DNA of 64,000 nucleotides from JAXDMK01 sp963790325. GTDB taxonomy: Bacteria; Actinomycetota; Acidimicrobiia; Acidimicrobiales; AC-14. Of this stretch, positions 1 to 8,244 are shown in pieces. The DNA lies in NCBI GenBank assembly GCA_963790325.1, contig CAWBNY010000003.1:558001-622000 (forward strand). Direction: 5' to 3'. The notes under the pieces are model-generated. The model made no database searches. It had not been told where the DNA came from and saw nothing but the letters and a program-made list of their open reading frames with translations. Position 1 is the first letter of the stretch. Every line of letters starts with the position of its first letter. A program made the position numbers and the translations under genes.

Positions 1-888
1 CGCGCTCAGCCGTCGGCTGAAGCGCTGGAGGGCATCCCGGTCGGATGGCCCCGACAGCCGGGCGGCGGCGGGTAGACCGACGTTGCCGCAGGCCAGGGCG
101 ATGACGTAGGCCGGGCCCATGAGGCTGAAGGCAGCCCGGAACCCGCCGTAGTCGGCGCCGGTCAGAACGACCGCTGCGAAGGCGATGTAGGCCTGGTCGG
201 ACACGAAGCCGGTGAGGAAGTCGGCCAGCAGCCACTTGCTCGACGACCAGAGGCCTCGGAGCAGGTGCCACCCCTCGACCAGCGATGCCCGGGCCGGGAA
301 CCACGCCAACCCGAGCAGGGCACCGGCGGTCCCGCCGAGTCCCCACGCGGTGACGACCCAAGGTGCGCTCCTTCGGCCGTGCGCCAGGAACAGCGCCACG
401 GCCCCGAACTGCACCGCCGCGAAGAGCAGATCGTCGGCCAGGGCGAGCCCGGGGCGACGGGCCCGGAAAGACATCGCTCGCCAGTAGTCCTGCACCAGGA
501 GCCCGACCAACCACGGGGACAGGGCCAGCATCAGCACGCCGACCCGGGCACCGGCCGCCATCGCCACCAGGCCCACGGCGGCGACGGCTGCGCTCACGGC
601 CACGCCCAGGACGAGCTCGGCGCCGACGCCCCGGGCGAGGAGGTCCTGGTCGTCGTGGTCGGCGCCGGCGACGATCACCGGCTCCGTGATGAGCGCCCGG
701 TGCAGCCCCACCACGATGAGCCACAGGGTGAGGGTCAAGGCGTACTCACCGAACTCGGTGGCTCCGGACAGGCGGGCGATCACCACCCCGGTCACGAAGT
801 TCGACCCCGACGACACCGCCTGGTCGACGAACGTGAGCGCGACCCGGCGCCGGGCCGGACCCGGTAGGGACGCCGGCCCGATCCGCAC
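1..888 (-). CDS. Polysaccharide flippase-like membrane protein (partial)
   Basis: Multi-spanning membrane protein that runs off the left edge; the 296 visible residues are its N-terminal part. It begins at a GTG one base after the stop of the O-antigen-ligase-like gene, so the two are co-transcribed. A short basic N-terminus is followed by repeated hydrophobic segments (for example around residues 10-35, 45-60 and 80-100) with short polar loops, as in Wzx/MATE-type flippases that move lipid-linked sugar units across the inner membrane. Context (Wzz and ligase genes upstream in the same transcript) supports an export role. No catalytic motif is visible, so the family is inferred from topology and neighbours. 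Confidence 0.6.
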   Translation of the reverse strand, partial: MRIGPASLPGPARRRVALTFVDQAVSSGSNFVTGVVIARLSGATEFGEYALTLTLWLIVVGLHRALITEPVIVAGADHDDQDLLARGVGAELVLGVAVSAAVAAVGLVAMAAGARVGVLMLALSPWLVGLLVQDYWRAMSFRARRPGLALADDLLFAAVQFGAVALFLAHGRRSAPWVVTAWGLGGTAGALLGLAWFPARASLVEGWHLLRGLWSSSKWLLADFLTGFVSDQAYIAFAAVVLTGADYGGFRAAFSLMGPAYVIALACGNVGLPAAARLSGPSDRDALQRFSRRLSA

Positions 889-889
889 C

Positions 890-2164
890 TCAGGCCACCC
901 GGCGGGCGCGACTCGGCCCGGTCACGAGCGACGCCGTGGCGACGGCGGTGAGCAGGTAGGGCGATGCGTCGCCCAGGCCCACCTCGGTGTAGGACGCCAC
1001 CACGCAGTAGACGGCAAGGAACATCGCCAAAGACCGCTGGGAAGGGTCGGGATGGCGGGTTGCGGCGACCACCAGGTACCCGAGGGTGAGCGCGACGATC
1101 GCCACGCCGACCAGTCCCTCGTCTAGGTAGACGGCCAGCCACGTGCTGTCGATCGACAGGCCGTCGAAGGATTTGTCGCTCAGCCCGGACCCGATCCCGC
1201 GCTCGAGGGCGCTGCGAGGCTCGGCCAGCAGCGCGTCCCAGACCTGGCGGCGCCCGGTGAGGCCGGCGATCTCGGCGGAGGACTGTCCCTTCTGGAACCA
1301 GCGGGCGACGAGGGGTGCGGCTGCCAGGAGCAGGAGCGGGAGCACCACCACGGCCACCGCCACCGCCCGCCGGACCCGGCGCCGTGCGCAGCACGTGACG
1401 AGCGCGGACGCCGCCGTCCCGACCACCAGAGCGACCAGCGCGGTGCGGGTCTGGCTGGCGATCACCATGGCCACGCCGACGCTGACGGCGAGCGCCGCGG
1501 TCGAGGCGGCCAGCCGGCCGGTGGCCCACAGCGAGGCGGTCATCCCCGTCACCAGCGCGGCGTATTCCGCCACCTGCGGAGCAGGTATCGCCCAGACCAC
1601 ACCGATCAACCGATGGCCTTCGCCACCGCTGAGGGCGAGTCCGGGAGCGACGACCAGCCCGACGAGAACCGAGGCGCAGACATAGAGGAGCGCCTGGAGG
1701 TGAGCGCGAGCGATGAGAAGGTCACGGCGGCCCCACCAGGGCGTGAGCAGCCACAGGACCCCCAGGAAGGCGAACAGCCGGCCGCAGCGCAGGAGCGCGC
1801 CGGCGCCGGCGAGACCTCGGAGGCTGGCGATGAGGGCGGTGACAGCCAGGAGGGTGGCCAGCCCCAGGACCAGGTTGGCTCGCACTGCCATCCGTCGATT
1901 GACGCCCAAAGCGAGGACGAACGCGATCACCAGGCAGCCGCCGGTGACAAGTTGTCCGACGGGTTTGGATATCGGAAGCAGGCTAGGCGCGTCGGGCCGC
2001 GGCGTCAGGACGTTGACGAACAGCAGGACCCAGATGGTGGTGACCCGTCGCCGGACACGGCGTTCGCCGTCCGCCGCGGCCACCGAACCCGGGTCGTCCG
2101 CCGACCCCGATCCCGCCGGTGCCGGGCGCCGATGGTCGTCGTCGACGCCGGCGGTGGTCACCAC
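890..2164 (-). CDS. O-antigen ligase / Wzy-like polymerase membrane protein
   Basis: Protein of 424 residues with about ten predicted membrane segments. A large loop near residues 285-345 carries the sequence TGRRQVWDALLAEP and later GIGSGLSDKSF, typical of the Wzy_C/O-antigen ligase family (the R...W...G.G pattern of the periplasmic loop). Such proteins polymerise or transfer polysaccharide repeat units at the outer face of the membrane. The GTG start overlaps the end of the upstream Wzz gene by 7 bases, so translation is probably coupled. The N-terminal 40 residues are polar and could be shortened by a later start. The choice between polymerase and ligase cannot be made from sequence alone. 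Confidence 0.8.
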   Translation of the reverse strand: MVTTAGVDDDHRRPAPAGSGSADDPGSVAAADGERRVRRRVTTIWVLLFVNVLTPRPDAPSLLPISKPVGQLVTGGCLVIAFVLALGVNRRMAVRANLVLGLATLLAVTALIASLRGLAGAGALLRCGRLFAFLGVLWLLTPWWGRRDLLIARAHLQALLYVCASVLVGLVVAPGLALSGGEGHRLIGVVWAIPAPQVAEYAALVTGMTASLWATGRLAASTAALAVSVGVAMVIASQTRTALVALVVGTAASALVTCCARRRVRRAVAVAVVVLPLLLLAAAPLVARWFQKGQSSAEIAGLTGRRQVWDALLAEPRSALERGIGSGLSDKSFDGLSIDSTWLAVYLDEGLVGVAIVALTLGYLVVAATRHPDPSQRSLAMFLAVYCVVASYTEVGLGDASPYLLTAVATASLVTGPSRARRVA

Positions 2165-4644
2165 CGCCCCTGCGACCGCACCGGGCCGGCGAAAATCGCG
2201 TTACCCGGTTGTGATTGCCCGGGCGCGTGCAGGTCGACGACGGCGGTGGTCCACGGACCGTGGGGTCCTGCGTGAGCCAGGGATCGGTCGCGTGGGTCAG
2301 CGTCCAGGAGTATGGCGGAGTCAAGTACGAGCCCGGCCTCCGACACCATCTCCGCCACCGACCGAAGCCACGTGAAGGTCGAGCGCCCAGACGTGACGAC
2401 GGCCACGGCGGTTGTCGCCCACTCCGTCAAGTGGTGGGCTCCCTCCGCCGGGTCGAGGGTGCTGAAGACGACGACGCTGTCCGCCGCCGACCGGAGCACC
2501 GGCAGGCCGCCCGGCGGGAACCGGCTCGGGCCGAGGAGAATGACGGTGACGGATCGAACGGCGTCATCGGCCGTGGTCGGGGCGGTGCCGCCGACGAGCT
2601 CGAGGAGGCGGCCTCCCGTCGCCAAGTCGGCCAACAGCAGGCGGTGCCCGTCCGCAACCATCTCCCGGGCCAGGCACGCCACTGCGGCCGCCGGCGGGCC
2701 GACCCGGTCGACGGCGAGGACGAGGAGCCGGCGGCCACCGGGACGGGGTGCCGCCAGCACGGCCGCGAGATGGCCGACCACCCGGGCCTGGGCCTGCATG
2801 GCCATGGCTCGGCGGCGGGAACGCCGTCCCCGACTTGCGCTTGTGGCCACCGGGACGCCGAGGGCTTGGGACACGAGGTCCCGGCTGCACACCCGGTCCG
2901 ATGTGAGCGCGGCGACGACCGCCCAGCCCAGGCCGAGGGCGAGTCCGGCCACTCCGGCGGAGCCGATGTTCACGGCACCGGTCCGGAGAACCGGTCGGTC
3001 CAGGAGGCGGGCCGAGTAGACGACGCCGGTGCGGGCCCGTACCGCCTCTCCGTCGAAGCTGGCAGCCTCCAGCTCCTGGCTCAAGGTGGTGATCCGGCTG
3101 GAAAGCCGGACCCGCTGCGAATCGAGCTCCGACAAGCCTTCCACGTTGGGGCTGGTGGCCGGGTCTCCCCCCTCGAGCACGCCGATCCGATCGAGAAGGG
3201 TCGTCAGCTCCTCGGTCAACGAGTCCAGACGCTGTCCGATCGCCTTGGCGACCGCCGCCGACTGCTGGTCGAACTGCACGCGCCGGAACTCGACGAACGC
3301 GGCGGCCACCGCTTCGACCACCCTCGTCGCCTGTACGGGCGTCGGGGCAGCGACCTCGAGACGTACCAGCTCACTGCTGGATGCGTCCGAGCGGAGGGAT
3401 GCCATGAGAGCGTTGGCGGACGGCTGACCGCCCAGGCGCTCAGCAGCGGCCTCGGCGACTGCCGCGGACCTGGCCAGGGCCACATCGGTCACAATGTTGC
3501 GAGCCGGGTCGCTGCCGGACGGATGACCAACGATCACCGTGGCCTCGGCGATGAACGGCAAAGGCTCCAGGGTCGTCAGGGCCAGCCCGGCCAGCAGTCC
3601 GGTTGCCGCGCAGACTGCGCACAGCCGCCAGCGCCGGTGGACGGCGGCGATCAAGACGGGAACCCCGACCAGCCGGCCACCGCCAGCGGCATCCACCTCC
3701 CCTCCCGAGGGCGACTCCGGATCATGACCGGGGCACCGAGGTGCGGAGGAAGTCCCTTCGGCAATCCGGCCAGTGGGCTGGGCCGCAGCAGATCGCATCC
3801 GTCCGAGCACCAGCGCCACTGCTATCCCGATGATCAGCCCCGCCACGCCCCCTAGAGCTGCCTCCCGACCCCGCCGGGGCGACGACGGCCTCAGCGGGAG
3901 GTCGGCGGCGTCCACCACCTTGGTGCCCTGACGTTGGAGTTCGGCCCGGAGGCGGGCGTCGGCGGCGCGCCCGTTGAGCTCGACCAGCTGCCGGGCGACG
4001 GACGCGGCGTCGGACCGCAACCTGGTGAGCTCGGCCGAGACCCGCACCATCTCCGCACCCCCGGGTTGGAGCTCCGAGAGGGCACCGAGGGTCTCGACCT
4101 GGCCTGTGATCTCCTCGTTCAGCCGGCGGAGGCGGTCCTCCAAGGCGTCGGACTGGGTCTCGAAGCTGGCAACCGACGCGTCCGCCTGGTCGGTGGCACC
4201 CTGGTTTGACCGGTCGACGTACGCCGCGGCCACCGCATCGGCGATGGCGACGGCGTCGGTCGCATTCGCGGCAGCGGCACGAATCACCAGGAGGTCGTCG
4301 GTCGACGCGTCGACGTCGACGCGCGGCCGCAGGTCGGCACCGGCCACCAAAGGGGAGAGGCGGCGTCCGGCGTCCCCGAGCACATCGTCACCGGTCGCAA
4401 GCCGAACCTCGGTGGCGACGTCCCGGACAGGATTCCCTCGACTGTCGGCGCCCGCCGGCGGAAGCAGCACCACGGCTTGGGCCCGGTAGGTCGCGTCCGT
4501 TACCAGACCGTGAGCGACCCCCGCGCCGACCCCGACCGAGGCGAGGGCAAGAACGATCACCCACCGCAGGGCGACAGCCCGCATCACCGCAGCCAGGTCG
4601 AGGGGAGCCTCGTCGAGACCGGCCAACCGGCCGTCCAGCACCAC
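2158..4644 (-). CDS. Tandem Wzz chain-length protein with degenerate kinase-like tail
   Basis: About 828 residues with two consecutive Wzz modules, each with two membrane segments flanking a coiled-coil-rich periplasmic part (roughly residues 20-260 and 300-590). The C-terminal 150 residues resemble a BY-kinase/CpsD fold: LLVLAVDRVGPPAAAVA stands where the Walker A P-loop should be, and HRLLLADLATGG where Walker A' should be, but the GKS/T residues are absent, so ATP binding is unlikely. Wzz proteins set polysaccharide chain length. The reading frame is open to 4875, but GTG 4644 is chosen because TATCCT lies six bases upstream, matching the leaderless pattern elsewhere in the window. The gene overlaps the ligase gene downstream. 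Confidence 0.8.
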   Translation of the reverse strand: MVLDGRLAGLDEAPLDLAAVMRAVALRWVIVLALASVGVGAGVAHGLVTDATYRAQAVVLLPPAGADSRGNPVRDVATEVRLATGDDVLGDAGRRLSPLVAGADLRPRVDVDASTDDLLVIRAAAANATDAVAIADAVAAAYVDRSNQGATDQADASVASFETQSDALEDRLRRLNEEITGQVETLGALSELQPGGAEMVRVSAELTRLRSDAASVARQLVELNGRAADARLRAELQRQGTKVVDAADLPLRPSSPRRGREAALGGVAGLIIGIAVALVLGRMRSAAAQPTGRIAEGTSSAPRCPGHDPESPSGGEVDAAGGGRLVGVPVLIAAVHRRWRLCAVCAATGLLAGLALTTLEPLPFIAEATVIVGHPSGSDPARNIVTDVALARSAAVAEAAAERLGGQPSANALMASLRSDASSSELVRLEVAAPTPVQATRVVEAVAAAFVEFRRVQFDQQSAAVAKAIGQRLDSLTEELTTLLDRIGVLEGGDPATSPNVEGLSELDSQRVRLSSRITTLSQELEAASFDGEAVRARTGVVYSARLLDRPVLRTGAVNIGSAGVAGLALGLGWAVVAALTSDRVCSRDLVSQALGVPVATSASRGRRSRRRAMAMQAQARVVGHLAAVLAAPRPGGRRLLVLAVDRVGPPAAAVACLAREMVADGHRLLLADLATGGRLLELVGGTAPTTADDAVRSVTVILLGPSRFPPGGLPVLRSAADSVVVFSTLDPAEGAHHLTEWATTAVAVVTSGRSTFTWLRSVAEMVSEAGLVLDSAILLDADPRDRSLAHAGPHGPWTTAVVDLHAPGQSQPGNAIFAGPVRSQGRW

Positions 4645-4650
4645 TTCGCC

Positions 4651-4656
4651 AGGATA
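4651..4656 (-). promoter_or_regulatory. -10 box (TATCCT) of the Wzz-ligase-flippase unit
   Basis: TATCCT on the minus strand, with six bases to GTG 4644 and no ribosome-binding site between, suggests a leaderless start. It is the main reason for choosing this start. Confidence 0.4.
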
Positions 4657-4677
4657 GGACGAATCGAATAAAACCGC

Positions 4678-4683
4678 TACACT
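4678..4683 (+). promoter_or_regulatory. Possible -10 box (TACACT) of the glycosyltransferase operon
   Basis: TACACT lies in the divergent region, 48 bases before the GTG of the glycosyltransferase. The local A+T-rich patch at 4661-4673 fits a promoter. No good -35 is visible. Confidence 0.3.
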
Positions 4684-4730
4684 GCGCTTTTCCGACTGAA
4701 GAGGAGGCGGGGCCCACGACAAGGATTCCG

Positions 4731-6050
4731 GTGCGACGTCGAAACGACAGCAGCGATCGCGCTCGCCGGGTCCACGTGATCGTGCAGAACCTTCCGGTGC
4801 CCTTCGATCGAAGGGTGTACCTGGAGTGCCTCGCCCTGATCGAGGCCGGCTACCGGGTGTCGGTCGTGTGCCCAAAAGGGCGGGGTGACCCGGGACGTCA
4901 CGTCGTCGACGGCATCGAGTTGTTCAAGTACCGGCCGTACCCGCCCACCACTCGCAAGCTCGGTTTCGTCGCCGAGTACGCCTGGTCCTTCGCCATGACC
5001 GCGTGGCTGACGGGCAGGGCCTGGCGGATGCATCCGTTCGGCGCCCTCCAGGCCTGCAATCCCCCGGACATCTTCTGGCCCATCGGCCGGATCCTCGGCT
5101 CGAGGAAGGGAGTCCTATTCGTCTTCGATCAGCACGATCTCTGCCCCGAGCTGTACCGGTCCCGGTTTCCGGGCGGCCCCCGGCTGCCCCACCGAGTCCT
5201 TCGCTTCCTCGAGCGGCGGACGTACGCCGCCGCTGATCATGTCGTCGCCACCAACCACTCCTACCGAGCCGCCGCCATGGACCGCGGCAGGAAGCAGCCG
5301 GAGGACGTGACGGTCGTCCGTTCGGGCCCAGACCCGGCCCGGATGCGGCCGGGTCCCCCCGACCCCTCCCTCAAGAACGGCCATCGCTACCTGGCCGCCT
5401 ACCTCGGGGTGATGGGCCCGCAGGACGGCGTCGATGTGGTCCTGCGGGCGGCCGATCACATGGTCAACGGGATGGGCCGGACCGACGTCTTCTTCGTGCT
5501 GATCGGGTCGGGCGACTGCTTCGACGAACTGGTGGAGCTAAGCCGCCTCCTCCACCTCGAAGAGCACGTCCAGTTCACCGGCCGTGCTCCCGACGAACGA
5601 GTCTCGCAGTTCCTGTCGACGGCCGACATCGGTCTCTCGCCCGACCCCAAGAACCCGCTCAACGACGTCTCCACCATGAACAAGACACTGGAGTACATGG
5701 CCTACGGCCTTCCGGTGGTGGCCTTCGACCTGAGGGAGACCCGGGTGTCCGCGGGGGAGGCCGCCCTGTACGCCGAGCCCAACCGGGTCGATCGTTACGC
5801 GGAGGCGATCGTCGAGCTGCTCGACGACGAGGCGCGTCGCCGGGCGATGGGGCGGCGCGGACGGGCCCGGATCGTCGACGAGCTGGGCTGGAACCACCAG
5901 GCTGGCCGCTACGTGTCCGTGTACGAATCCCTCCTCGGACCGGCGAGGCCCCTCGGTTCCGCCAGCCGGGCCGAGGGTCCGGGAGGGGCGTCAAGCGTCG
6001 TGCCCGGGGTTGTGACGGCGCCCGTCGGGGACTCCGAAGCGACGGGTTGA
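4731..6050 (+). CDS. Glycosyltransferase, GT4 family
   Basis: Protein of 439 residues with the two Rossmann domains of GT-B glycosyltransferases. The N-terminal domain opens with HVIVQNLPVPFDRRVYLE. The C-terminal donor-binding domain has the Glycos_transf_1 features AAYLGVMGPQDGVDVVLRA, FTGRAPDERV and KTLEYMAYGLPVVA, with the acidic EX7E-type region around the last. It probably adds a sugar to a lipid-linked repeat unit at the cytoplasmic membrane face. First gene of a rightward operon with the dehydrogenase two bases downstream. GTG 4731 has AAGGAT just upstream; a stronger GAGGAGG at 4701 is too far away, so a non-canonical start nearer to it (ACG 4716) cannot be excluded. Confidence 0.87.
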   Translation: MRRRNDSSDRARRVHVIVQNLPVPFDRRVYLECLALIEAGYRVSVVCPKGRGDPGRHVVDGIELFKYRPYPPTTRKLGFVAEYAWSFAMTAWLTGRAWRMHPFGALQACNPPDIFWPIGRILGSRKGVLFVFDQHDLCPELYRSRFPGGPRLPHRVLRFLERRTYAAADHVVATNHSYRAAAMDRGRKQPEDVTVVRSGPDPARMRPGPPDPSLKNGHRYLAAYLGVMGPQDGVDVVLRAADHMVNGMGRTDVFFVLIGSGDCFDELVELSRLLHLEEHVQFTGRAPDERVSQFLSTADIGLSPDPKNPLNDVSTMNKTLEYMAYGLPVVAFDLRETRVSAGEAALYAEPNRVDRYAEAIVELLDDEARRRAMGRRGRARIVDELGWNHQAGRYVSVYESLLGPARPLGSASRAEGPGGASSVVPGVVTAPVGDSEATG

Positions 6051-6051
6051 C

Positions 6052-8244
6052 ATGCGACAGGTCGTCCAGAACTACAAGACGGGAGAGCTGCTCGTCGCCG
6101 AGGTTCCCGCTCCGACCTGCCGGCCGGGCGGCGTGCTGGTCGCGCCGACGTTCTCCCTGATCTCGCTCGGTACGGAGGTCATGAAGGTCGACGAGGCCCG
6201 TCTGTCGCTCGTGGCCAAGGCGCGCCGGCGTCCGGAGGAGGTCCGCAAGGTCCTCGACTCCGCGGCCAGGATCGGTGCAGTCGCGACCTACCAGAAGGTG
6301 ATGACCAAGCTCGACTCGTACACTCCGCTCGGCTACTCCTTGTGCGGCGTGGTCGTCGCAGTGGGGCCCGGGGCCGAGGAGTTCTCGGTGGGTGAGCTGG
6401 TCGCCTGCGCCGGCAGCGAGTACGCCCTCCATGCGGAGCTGAACTGGGTGCCGGTCAACCTGTGCGTCGCCGTGCCGGCCGGCGTCGATCCGCGTCACGC
6501 CTGCTTCGCCACAGTGGGCGCCATCGCGCTCCACGGCATTCGGCGAGGAGAGGTGCAACTCGGGGAGGCGGCGTGCGTGATCGGGCTCGGCCTCGTCGGC
6601 CAGCTCGTCGTGCGGCTCCTGGTCGCATCGGGGGTGACGGTCGTCGGAATCGACCCGGTCGAGCATCGTCGGACCCTGGCGACCGAAGCCGGCGCTCTCG
6701 GCTGCGCGGCACCCGGCCCCGAGGGCATGGCCGACCTGGAGAAGCTCCTCCACTCGGCGACCGGGGGCCTGGGGGCCGATCACGTCTTCCTCGCCGCGGG
6801 CGGCACCACCAGCGACCCTGTCCACGCCGCGGCCCGCCTCGCCCGGGACCGGGCCCGAGTGGTCGACATCGGCAAGACGTCACTCGACCTGCCCTGGAAC
6901 CAGTACTACGAGAAGGAGCTCGACTTTCGCCTGTCCCGCTCCTACGGCCCCGGGCGCTACGACGAGCGCTACGAGATCGACGGAGTCGACTATCCCCCCG
7001 GCTACGTGCGATGGACCGAGCGCCGGAACCTGGCCTGTTTCCTCGACCTCGTCGCCCGCCGAGGCGTCGACCTCGACCCCCTGGTGTCGGGGGTCTTCCC
7101 GATCGCGGACGCGGTGGGCGTGTACGACAAGTTGGCCGCGGGTGAGCTCCGCGGCGTCGGCTTCCTGTTCTCTTATCCCGAGGTCGAATCCGGCCCCGCC
7201 GGGCCCGCGGCCGCCCCGGTCACCACCCACGTCGTTGACGACGGTCGATTCCGCCGGCGGGCGGTGCCCCTTGCCGACGGCACGCCGGTCCGCCTCGGTT
7301 TCATCGGCGCCGGCAACTACGCGTCGTCGATGCTGCTGCCCCATCTCGCCTCCAACGCGGGGGTGGAGCTGGTCGACGTGGCCACGGCCACACCCCTGTC
7401 TGCGGCCAACGCCCAGCGCCGGTTCGGCTTCGGCCGGGCGTCCACCGATCCTTCGGCGATCCTCGACGACGAATCGATCGACGCCGTCTTCGTCGTGACC
7501 AGGCACAGCAGCCATGCCGAGCTGGTGTGCCGGGCTCTGGTCGCGGGCAAGGCGGTCTTCGTCGAGAAGCCCCTCGCGCTCAACTCCGGTCAGCTCGGAC
7601 AGGTCCTCGACGTGGTGGCGGCTACGGGGAACGACCGCATCATGGTCGGCTTCAACCGGCGCTTCGCGCCTCTTCTGGTGGCACTCCGGGGGGCGTTCGG
7701 CCCGGTTGGCGAACCTGCGGTCCTCCGCTACCTCGTCAACGCCGGCCCCCTCGACCGGACCAGCTGGTACCTGGACTCGGCTAAGGAGGGCAGCCGGTTC
7801 TCCGGCGAGGGCGGTCACTTCATCGACACCGTCACCTGGTGGCTCGGGGAGCGCCGCCCGGTCCTGGTCCACGCCTTCGGTGCCGGAGGAGGCAACAACA
7901 CGGTGGCCGAGGTGGTCTATGACGACGGGTCGGTGGCGTCCATCGCCTACGTCACCAACGGCAACCCCAGGTTTCCCAAAGAGACCATCGATGTGTCGAC
8001 CGGTGCAAGGACGGCCAGGTTCGAGAACTTCCGGCGCGCCTCGGTGTGGACCGGCCGTCGGCGGCGGACCTTCCGGCGTGTCGGCAGCGTCGACAAGGGC
8101 CAGGCGGCCGCCTTGCGCGCCTTTCTGACTGCCGTGGGATCGGGTGCACCCATGCCGATCGGGCTGGCATCCCTGGCCGACACCACAAACGCCACGCTCG
8201 CCGTCGCCGCCTGCTTGGCCACAGGACAGCCGCAGCGAGTGTGA
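6052..8244 (+). CDS. Bi-domain oxidoreductase (MDR dehydrogenase + Gfo/Idh/MocA)
   Basis: Fusion of 730 residues. Residues 1-375 are a medium-chain dehydrogenase with a GroES-like half and the NAD(P)-binding GLGLVGQLVVRLL. Residues 405-730 are a Gfo/Idh/MocA oxidoreductase with LGFIGAGNYASSMLLPHL and the substrate-domain signature FVEKPLAL. This two-enzyme fusion is a known companion of heparinase-type lyases in exopolysaccharide clusters and is thought to oxidise or modify sugar units, although its substrate is unknown. The ATG follows the glycosyltransferase stop by one base and the end overlaps the lyase GTG in GTGA, so the three genes are coupled. Confidence 0.88.
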   Translation: MRQVVQNYKTGELLVAEVPAPTCRPGGVLVAPTFSLISLGTEVMKVDEARLSLVAKARRRPEEVRKVLDSAARIGAVATYQKVMTKLDSYTPLGYSLCGVVVAVGPGAEEFSVGELVACAGSEYALHAELNWVPVNLCVAVPAGVDPRHACFATVGAIALHGIRRGEVQLGEAACVIGLGLVGQLVVRLLVASGVTVVGIDPVEHRRTLATEAGALGCAAPGPEGMADLEKLLHSATGGLGADHVFLAAGGTTSDPVHAAARLARDRARVVDIGKTSLDLPWNQYYEKELDFRLSRSYGPGRYDERYEIDGVDYPPGYVRWTERRNLACFLDLVARRGVDLDPLVSGVFPIADAVGVYDKLAAGELRGVGFLFSYPEVESGPAGPAAAPVTTHVVDDGRFRRRAVPLADGTPVRLGFIGAGNYASSMLLPHLASNAGVELVDVATATPLSAANAQRRFGFGRASTDPSAILDDESIDAVFVVTRHSSHAELVCRALVAGKAVFVEKPLALNSGQLGQVLDVVAATGNDRIMVGFNRRFAPLLVALRGAFGPVGEPAVLRYLVNAGPLDRTSWYLDSAKEGSRFSGEGGHFIDTVTWWLGERRPVLVHAFGAGGGNNTVAEVVYDDGSVASIAYVTNGNPRFPKETIDVSTGARTARFENFRRASVWTGRRRRTFRRVGSVDKGQAAALRAFLTAVGSGAPMPIGLASLADTTNATLAVAACLATGQPQRV

